The position numbers were made by a program, and so were the translations under genes. DNA of 64,000 bases from Amoebidium appalachense. Its lineage: Eukaryota > Ichthyosporea. Positions within the stretch are counted from its first letter, which is position 1. Each line of letters opens with the position of its first letter. The notes under the pieces were generated by a model. It searched no databases and was not told where the DNA came from. It was given only the letters and a program-made list of their open reading frames with translations. The stretch spans positions 4,154,001-4,218,000 of the forward strand of contig CAVNZM010000001.1 of assembly GCA_963693365.1 (NCBI GenBank), given 5' to 3'. Shown piece by piece: positions 57,288 to 64,000 of this stretch.

Positions 57288-58757
57288 TCAAAGTGGTGGT
57301 AGAGTTTCGAGCTCCCTTCCACTACCGTTTATTATTGTGTGCGCAAGTGTGAGTGCATCTGATAAATGCCGAGATAACGAAGAGATATTCTCTTCAGGTA
57401 CACCCACCAAATGACTTAAGATTGACTTGGAAAAGTGGTATTTCTTCTTAGCAAGCAAAAAAATGCAGCCACTCTGCAAGCCTATCTTCTTTCCAGCGTA
57501 CGTCTTGAACCCCTCCCCATTCATAAACGAGCAGTCGGCATTGTTCCGCACAACGTCAAAAACCGCCTCCAAATCCCGGTAGTTTTGGTATCCCGTTAGC
57601 AACTGCACCAGCGTGTCTCTCAGTTGCCCTTCGGGTTTCGTCCATACCGCCTCAATGGAAATCGGGTTGGCACCCCGTGTGAACTGGAGCCGTTTTTTCG
57701 CAATCTCTAGTTCTTTCTGCATTTCCAAAGACTGTTTCTTGGCGTTTTCCATTTCCATCCTCATGTTCTCCAACTCCCTCTGCATTTTCGTCTTTTCCCC
57801 CTCCACCTTCACCACGTAATCCTCCACATCCATTCCCAACATTTCCGCCTTCCTTTCCAAAGCCTGCATGGCTCTCTTTTTCACACTTTCCTTCCGTCTT
57901 TTCGCTCTCTCATTCTTCTCTCTTTCCTCTTCATCCGCCTCCGAATTTCGTTTCATGGCTACCGGAAGTTGCGACCTTTCCTCGAGTTTCTTTGTGTGCA
58001 TTGCCTCCCGTTTCTTACGTAAAACCTCTATCTCCTTCTTGTATTTGGGATCAAGGTGCATGGGGATGGGCTTTGCATCCTTCACCAATTTAATCCGTCC
58101 ATCTTCCAAATATCGCACATCCTCATCTCTGAAATGCATCTCACACAAGGACAAATCCTTCAAAATGTGGGCAGGCCACAGAAGATTGAGAGGCTTAGAG
58201 CCCCTTCTCTTCACATTCTGTTTCACCTGCTTCGTCTGCTCCAGTGCCCCGATCGCTTGTAGATCACTTTCCCCGCCGTATTCCGCTAGCCCTCTTTCGA
58301 CAAATTCCTGCATGCCTTCCAACTCACGTAGATGAGCATCGAGCGTTTCCAAGTTTTCGCTCGGCGGTTCTCCCCCCCCCCCACTCCTTTCTCGTTCCGG
58401 TTCTGTCCCTTCTTGTGGTTCTCGTGGCCTCTCCTCCCCCGTCACATCCCCCTCCCCCTCCCCCTCCCCCTCCCACTGCCGGAGTCTACATTCCTCGCCC
58501 TCCACCCGTTCATTCTCTTCCTCCTTCGCTTCCTCTTTCAGTCTCTCCTCTGCCCTTTTAATCCAGTAAAGAATGCGTTGTTTCTCTTCGTCCACCTCCT
58601 TCTTTCTGCCTATAGTGTTCAGCCACGCTCGACGCCTTGCAATGACGTGGTCTTTCTGGCCGTGGGGAAAGCAAAAAAGCTTGATTTTTCGCGTTGGGTC
58701 GCGGGGTGATGGGATGCCTTGGCTGTTGCTGCAATACCAGGCGGCGCACGTTGGCAT
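57288..58757 (-). CDS. THAP-like zinc-finger, coiled-coil protein with an insertion in the finger
   Basis: A single uninterrupted 489-codon frame. The N-terminus MPTCAAWYC supplies the first CxxxxC pair of a THAP finger (PF05485), followed by FCFPHGQ and Trp45. The second pair comes only at C205-x2-H208 (LSLCEMHF), followed by KPIPM (about 229-233) in place of the usual AVPT box. Normal THAP spacing between the pairs is 35-50 residues; here it is about 195 because of a charged Glu/Arg-rich insertion (about 50-190), part of which is GEGEGEGD encoded by a hexamer repeat near 58440-58470. Residues 240-380 are heptad-like coiled coil (Lys/Glu/Leu/Met rich). The C-terminus (about 385-489) is a compact unrecognised region. 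THAP proteins bind DNA as transcription factors or P-element-type transposases; no RNase-H-like nuclease is seen. Intronless, possibly from a mobile element. Confidence 0.7.
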   Translation of the reverse strand: MPTCAAWYCSNSQGIPSPRDPTRKIKLFCFPHGQKDHVIARRRAWLNTIGRKKEVDEEKQRILYWIKRAEERLKEEAKEEENERVEGEECRLRQWEGEGEGEGDVTGEERPREPQEGTEPERERSGGGGEPPSENLETLDAHLRELEGMQEFVERGLAEYGGESDLQAIGALEQTKQVKQNVKRRGSKPLNLLWPAHILKDLSLCEMHFRDEDVRYLEDGRIKLVKDAKPIPMHLDPKYKKEIEVLRKKREAMHTKKLEERSQLPVAMKRNSEADEEEREKNERAKRRKESVKKRAMQALERKAEMLGMDVEDYVVKVEGEKTKMQRELENMRMEMENAKKQSLEMQKELEIAKKRLQFTRGANPISIEAVWTKPEGQLRDTLVQLLTGYQNYRDLEAVFDVVRNNADCSFMNGEGFKTYAGKKIGLQSGCIFLLAKKKYHFSKSILSHLVGVPEENISSLSRHLSDALTLAHTIINGSGRELETLPPL

Positions 58758-58848
58758 GTTCGTTGGTGTGTGTGTGTGTACGTACGCGCAAGCGTGCGTA
58801 CGTCACTGTGTATGTGTACGTGGTCCGTGTGTGCGTGCGTGCGCGCGC

Positions 58849-58880
<32 letters not shown>

Positions 58881-59803
58881 ATGTGCGTGCGTATGTGATT
58901 GTGTGTGGGTTGACGGGCGTGTATGTGTGGACGTACTTGTTCATGTGTTTGCAAAGCAACTCCCACACATTTTAAAGCCTATATATCCCTGTATGAGTAC
59001 TTGTTTGGCAGGCTTCAGTTACCTAGCTACTGTAGTCGTATTAGAGATAGGCGTAAAGATATGCAACCGCAACAGAGGACGCGCGTATGCACAGTTTGTT
59101 TCCGTTTTGTGTCCGTTTTGTGAACGCAACTGGCCCAGAGATCACAAGTCAATACGAAACTACCCCCTCTTTTTACCCAAATAGAAAACAAAACTTTGGG
59201 CCAATCACATGTGTGTATTTATTTTAAGATCAGAGCATGAGTTCAGCCCTGGGAAACTTTGTCCCGATGAGCCAGCAAAAGCCAAAAAAGGCTAATCCGG
59301 ATGTGTGGGCCGGCCCGGATCCGGGCAGTCACTAGGTGTGCGCTGCCACGTTTACAACTTGCAAAAAAAAAAAAAAATGTACCCCGGGCCTTTGATCTTT
59401 ATGTAGTCACTTTGTATGCCACACGTATACTGACCGGTATATAAACCAGCCGGCGTTATTCAGGCTAAAATATATTTTCGGTAGGATCGAATGGAACAGC
59501 TGAACCCTTTCAGTTTGAAAGGGGGGGGGGGGGGGGGGGGGGGGAGAGTAAATATCGGCGTCCCCCCTGGTGGTACCCTCCTCCTCCCCCCCCCCCCCCC
59601 CCCCCCCAGAGGGGGGAGGGACCCACCTAGCCGGTGTGGATGGTGGGCCCCCCCCCCCCCCCCTTCCCCCCCCTACCCCCCGGCATGCGCGTGATTATGG
59701 CCGGCCTCTTTCCCACCCACCAAAGGTTGTAAAAGTCACTTTTTTTCTTTCCTTCTCTTTCGGAGGAATTGCCTCCGTTTTGGCCACTGATGCATATCCC
59801 AAG

Positions 59804-59850
<47 letters not shown>

Positions 59851-59907
59851 CCCCCCCCCCCTCACACACACACACACATTCACGCACACACACACACAAA
59901 CACACGC

Positions 59908-59945
<38 letters not shown>

Positions 59946-59985
59946 ACGCACACAAACACCCACACACACGTCCGTGCGCGCCCAT

Positions 59986-60055
<70 letters not shown>

Positions 60056-60995
60056 CCCACCCGTTCGTGCCGGTGCTCTTCTTCTGCCGGATGCATTACT
60101 TAATCCCCTCTCTCTCTCTCCCCCTCCCCCTCTCCCCTCCCGCCCCACTCATGATCCGTCCCCCCCCCCCCCCCCCCCCCTCCCCCTGCCCCCCCCCCTC
60201 CCTCACGCTGCTCATTTACACAAGTACATCGTGTGTGCGTGCGCGTGTGTACATGCATGTACACACGAACACCTACACACAACCCCCCCCGCCCCCCGCC
60301 CCCCCACACACACACACACGTACACACACATGCAACGGTCAACTATTTCTACGTTATTATGAATTATTGTGGGCAAGGTTATCATGCTCACTGTGCGGTG
60401 TTGGTGTGTTGCAGGGAATGTATGTGTGTGTGTGGTGTGGGTGAATGCATCTGCATGTTCATGTGTATGTCGGGTGCTCCTTGCTCAGTCAAAGTTTTTG
60501 CACCTCATGTGCGTGAGTGGTAGGTGCGTGTGCAGGTACTTTGTGTGTGTGTGCGCGTGTGTGTGCGCGCGCGGTGTGGTAACTGGAGACGAGTGGGGAA
60601 GGGGGGAGGGGTGGGGGGGAGAGGGACAGGGGCCCCGGGGGGGAGGGGGGGGGGGGGACAGGGGCCCCGAGGGGACCGGGGAGGGGGGGAGAGCGGGGGA
60701 GGGGGGAGGAGACTCCCGAGCATATGACCGTACGGCATATAGCCTGAGTTTCGGGTGATCAAGGACTTCTATTAGTGAGCCTCATTGTTTGTGTTTTGGC
60801 ATTGACAATGTAATACTATGTAAACCGCAGTGATAATAGTACTAATATATCATCAGGTTATCTGATATTAATAGTCAAATGATGGCAGCTTACGGGGGGT
60901 GGGTGGGTCCCCCCCCCCCTCCCCCCGGGGACCCACCCTTCTCAGGTGGGTGGTGGCCCCCCCCCCTCCCCCCTGCTGGCCGGAGGGGTGGGTGG

Positions 60996-61031
<36 letters not shown>

Positions 61032-61811
61032 CCCCCAAAGTTACTACCCCCCTCCCCGTTTCAAACTCAAGAATCCCTTGCATGGGCGCAACCAGAATCA
61101 TTGCCAGTCACGTGGGCGAGCGAGCATAGTGCCCAATACTACATGTGCCACTTGAACAATACAGCAGCGTGGCATCATTATGGACGGGTTTGTTGCACAG
61201 TGGCAACATGATCGTGCGGCGCGCACGCACATGTACATGCATGGACGTACATCAGGTGTACAGTTATCATATTGGTTGTGCACATACACGTGCACACGTC
61301 TGCCTGCGCGATGCATATGGCACATATACAGGTGCCGGCGAAATACTGCCGTTAGCAATTCTTTGAACTGGATGTTATTAGACAGTCATCATTATTATTA
61401 TACGGTATGAACACAGCATCTGCAGCATACTTCTTTATTATAATTTAACAGATACAATACCATGATCAGCAGGTCTGCTGAATACCTACGTATACCATCT
61501 ACTATGTGGTCGGTACTCTTTTGGCCTCACGTCGTGGATGTTGAGAAAAGTGTATAAAACAACCAAATTTAGTAGGAATATATAAACGGAATCGACTTCG
61601 CTGTGGTCCTGCAGCCGCGCAGGCCTGTGTTATATGGTATAGTAATCAGACAGTACTGAGGGTGTGTTCTTGATTCTGATAATGAACCCCGGGGTTGGGG
61701 GGACTCCAGTTGTAGTTTTTATCTCCCCCCCACTCCCCCACCCCCCCTCCCCTCCCCTTTGAACAGGTGGTCTGTTGGGTCCCCCTCCCCCTCAGCCCCC
61801 CCCCCCCCCCC

Positions 61812-61846
<35 letters not shown>

Positions 61847-62451
61847 CCCTCCCCCCCCCCCCCCCCCCCCCCCCCCTTCCCCCCTCCTCCCGGGGCCCCA
61901 CCCCCAGGCCACCATGCATATGACTATATTGGTAATCAGATAACCCGGTGATCATATAACAGTAGTGCTATGGTTTAGCAGTGGTAACCGTTAACATCAT
62001 AGTATATTCCAAAAACCGTAACAATGGAGCCTATTGCTCGGACAGGACTCTTTGATCACCTGAAACTCAGGCGTGGCACCATACAGTCACAAGAGAGCAG
62101 CCCCTCCCCCCCCCCCCTCCCCCCCCCCCCCCCCCCTCCCCCCCCCTCCCTTCCCTCCCTCCCTCCCCGGGGTCCCCTCACTCCCTTTGCAGGCCTGGGA
62201 GGGACTCGCAACCAGTCTCCCCATGGCCATCGCGTGTACACACACAAACACATACTTTCACCGGATTTTATACCCAGGCGGGGGGCAGGGGGGGGGGGGG
62301 GGGGGGGGGGGGGGGGTACGGTGCTGCTGATGGGAGGGGGAGGAGGGGGGGGCGGGGGGGGGGGGGGGAGGGGGGGGGGATAGTTACCAGTGCCACCCCT
62401 CAAAGAGGGGGGAGGGGGGGGGAGGGGGGGGGGGGGGGGAGGTCGATATTT

Positions 62452-62490
<39 letters not shown>

Positions 62491-62930
62491 CCCTCGCCCC
62501 TCCATCGTGGCACATTTCAAATTTAAAAATCCCATGGCATGTATTCCAGCATCGGGCCGCGGTACCCCATATAATTGGAAAACGTGAACACACAAGCTTG
62601 GCTGGTAGCTTGCTGCGTTATTAGTATTTCAGAGAAGTCAGGCTACCCTTGCACAGTCCCTCCCTCCCCCCCCCCCCACACACACACCGTGTGACACACA
62701 CACACACATGGCAACACACGGAGCTTCCACTTCTGGCCCCTCTGAAAGTTTTAATTATCGGGCAAACCAAGTGCACAAATTGGGACATGCTGCAAATGTA
62801 TCGTGCATGTGTTGCGGGATTACTGATAACTTACATTTTGTTATGTATATATGATTGTTTAAATTGGTGTGGACCCCCCCCCCCGCGCCTCTCTTGTGTT
62901 TGTGTTGCCTCTCCGGCTCTCTCTTTTCAG
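58758..62930. other. Repeat-rich intergenic stretch, no supported gene
   Basis: It contains GT/CG tracts at 58770-58920 (5' flank of the THAP-like gene), unique sequence to 59480, G and C runs, a (CA)n at 59990-60052 and the dispersed CCCACC/GGTGGG modules. No exon was supported. Confidence 0.5.
59500..62555. repeat. Dispersed G/C-run modules with GGTGGGTCCCC hairpins
   Basis: Modules at about 59518-59690, 60893-61090, 61680-61920 and 62095-62550 share GGGACCCACC / GGTGGGTCCCC motifs among long G and C runs and end in a TTTCAAA-(C/T)T(C/T)AA segment (for example GTTTCAAACTCAAGAATCCC near 61058 and TTTCAAATTTAAAAATCCCA near 62515). Similar modules are at 14.11-14.47 and 15.16-15.36 kb. Facing G and C runs could pair into long hairpins. 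Confidence 0.6.
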
Positions 62931-63282
62931 GGCACACTAGGCAGGTTTTGGAAGGAAAGGAGGCCGAGAGAGGATGGGTGGGTGGGGGGGGGGGGGGGGG
63001 GGGGGGGAGGGGGCACAGGCAGTGGCAATACATCTGACACGCTGGGTACCGGGTAAACTTTACTCAATGATTTATACTATACTAATCATGAAAACAGGCT
63101 TTACGCTTTCTTTTTTCAGCATACATTTTCACTCATGGACCCCCCTACTCCGTTTTCCCTACCACGTCTTCCCCAGCGATAACCAACAGGTTTACACGGC
63201 CTATATTTTGGGAAACGGTGGGAGCACAGCCCCTCGTGTGCATGTGTGGCTTACTGTGTCTTCCAGCACGGCCACACACTAG
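62931..63282 (+). CDS. Two candidate 3' exons of an unrecognised gene
   Basis: Exon 62931-62977 (acceptor CTCTCTTTTCAG, donor GATGG|GTGGGT) and exon 63120-63282 (acceptor CTTTCTTTTTTCAG, stop TAG) join in phase. The second reads YHVFPSDNQQVYTAYILGNG and continues to HVWLTVSSSTATH. Both acceptors have strong pyrimidine tracts. No family recognised and upstream exons not found. Confidence 0.35.
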
Positions 63283-63510
63283 ACGAGGGGAGCCGCAGGC
63301 GCCCCCAAGCTAAACTTATTACGGATTTATAGGATAACGATACACCCATGCCTCACTTGGGTGGACGCTTAGACAAGGACAAAGATAAAACTACTAAATC
63401 AAACTTAGCCGAATTTAGGAAAATCTATCACAAAGAACCCCTCCAAGCGGGGGGTCTCGCCTGGAAGGGAATCTACATGGGTACGGCGCTCGGCAAGGCT
63501 GTTCCAAATC

Positions 63511-63786
63511 TCATGCGAAACTGTGTTGCACTGATGCTGCCTTTTGAGCTGCTTGCGCGTTGTAGGCATCACAGCGCGACCGATTGGTTGCCTCCGACCG
63601 CGTATGCTTGTGTTGCCGTCCTTGTGCAGGGTTGAAGTGAAAATTATCGAACATCAAATATCGCTTGATTTGACCGGTGAGATGCAGGAACCAGCGGGGC
63701 TTGCCATGTGCAAGGTCGCCAGGAAGGGCCTCGGGAGCCTTAGGTCGGCGCGGTCCATAGTACATGGCCAGTTGGGGCACATCCAT
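63511..63786 (-). CDS. Candidate exon of an unrecognised gene, partial
   Basis: After an acceptor-like AAACCACAG, a GC-rich frame reads MDVPQLAMYYGPRRPKAPEA and onward (GKPRWFLHLTGQIKRYLMFD), with codon bias like that of the EXORDIUM-like gene. Its end is unclear because the frame simply runs to a stop at 63511; the opposite strand also has an open frame (63348-63635). No family recognised. Confidence 0.3.
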   Translation of the reverse strand: MDVPQLAMYYGPRRPKAPEALPGDLAHGKPRWFLHLTGQIKRYLMFDNFHFNPAQGRQHKHTRSEATNRSRCDAYNAQAAQKAASVQHSFA

Positions 63787-63858
63787 CTCCTGTGGTTTAC
63801 ACGAGTCAATGTTTGGTTTACAGGAGTACGGGACTCAAAAGGGTTGGGTTTTTTCTTT

Positions 63859-63898
<40 letters not shown>

Positions 63899-63956
63899 GT
63901 TGGTTGGTTGGTTGGTTGGTTGGTTGGTTGGGGGGGGGGGGGGGGGGGGGGGGGGG
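63859..63956. repeat. (T)n-(GGTT)n-(G)n compound tract
   Basis: T run at 63859-63897, eight GGTT units at 63898-63930, then a G run to 63956. Confidence 0.95.
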
Positions 63957-64000
63957 ATACCGGGGAGGGGGTATTTTTAGTCGGATCATCTGCGGTCAAG

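Noticed and set aside
56941-57414. 157-codon plus-strand frame
   Set aside because: Overlaps the 3' end of the THAP-like gene on the other strand and has no domain; probably chance.
60341-60420. Short YCGQGYHAHCAVLVC sequence resembling a PHD/RING finger
   Set aside because: Only one cysteine/histidine cluster, no splice signals or continuation; likely coincidence.

Overview
This is a eukaryotic nuclear window from an organism I cannot place firmly. It has GT-AG spliceosomal introns, short exons, introns of roughly 0.1-2 kb stuffed with (GT)n/(CA)n and long G or C homopolymers, and no prokaryotic gene packing. The gene set (CBM14 chitin-binding protein, EXORDIUM/PHI-1-like secreted protein, TMEM53/DUF829 protein, THAP-like protein, giant-virus-type SF2 helicase, PL6 lyase) suits an alga or protist, perhaps a stramenopile. 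That is inference only.

Most long open frames here are simple-repeat translations (poly-Pro, poly-Gly, Thr-His, Cys-Val). The real genes are small exons hidden between the repeats. I found them by conserved motifs and checked them by intron phase. Layout: 1-1117 (+) is the 3' end of a chitin-binding gene. 2861-10757 (-) is a ten-exon TMEM53/DUF829 alpha/beta-hydrolase-like gene (349 codons plus stop). 18149-35000 (-) is a very large gene: eleven well-supported exons (23821-35000, 490 codons) make a complete DExH helicase of the A18/A494R type known from large DNA viruses, and seven phase-compatible candidate exons (18149-22965) would add an acidic, nuclear-looking tail.

36.3-42 kb is different: almost no microsatellites and no introns. 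It holds a MYND-finger gene and a PL6 polysaccharide lyase, both broken by small frame-shifting direct duplications, on either side of a ~0.7 kb fold-back inverted repeat. 42-49 kb is repeat-rich with a few weak orphan exons. 49073-50176 (+) is a two-exon EXORDIUM-like gene with a TATA box. 57288-58757 (-) is a single-exon THAP-like protein with a large insertion inside its zinc finger. 58.8-64 kb is repeat-rich with two weak exon candidates.

Structural DNA of note: a dispersed family of elements built of AGCAGAAT/ATTCTGCT palindromes with GGCCCAACC-type inverted ends (11.4, 12.9, 52.7 kb); degenerate minisatellites in helicase introns; homopolymer junctions that nearly always run T-to-G or C-to-A; and splice sites placed directly in (GT)n and (CA)n arrays. 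All exon joins are inferred from sequence alone; no transcript or database check was possible.
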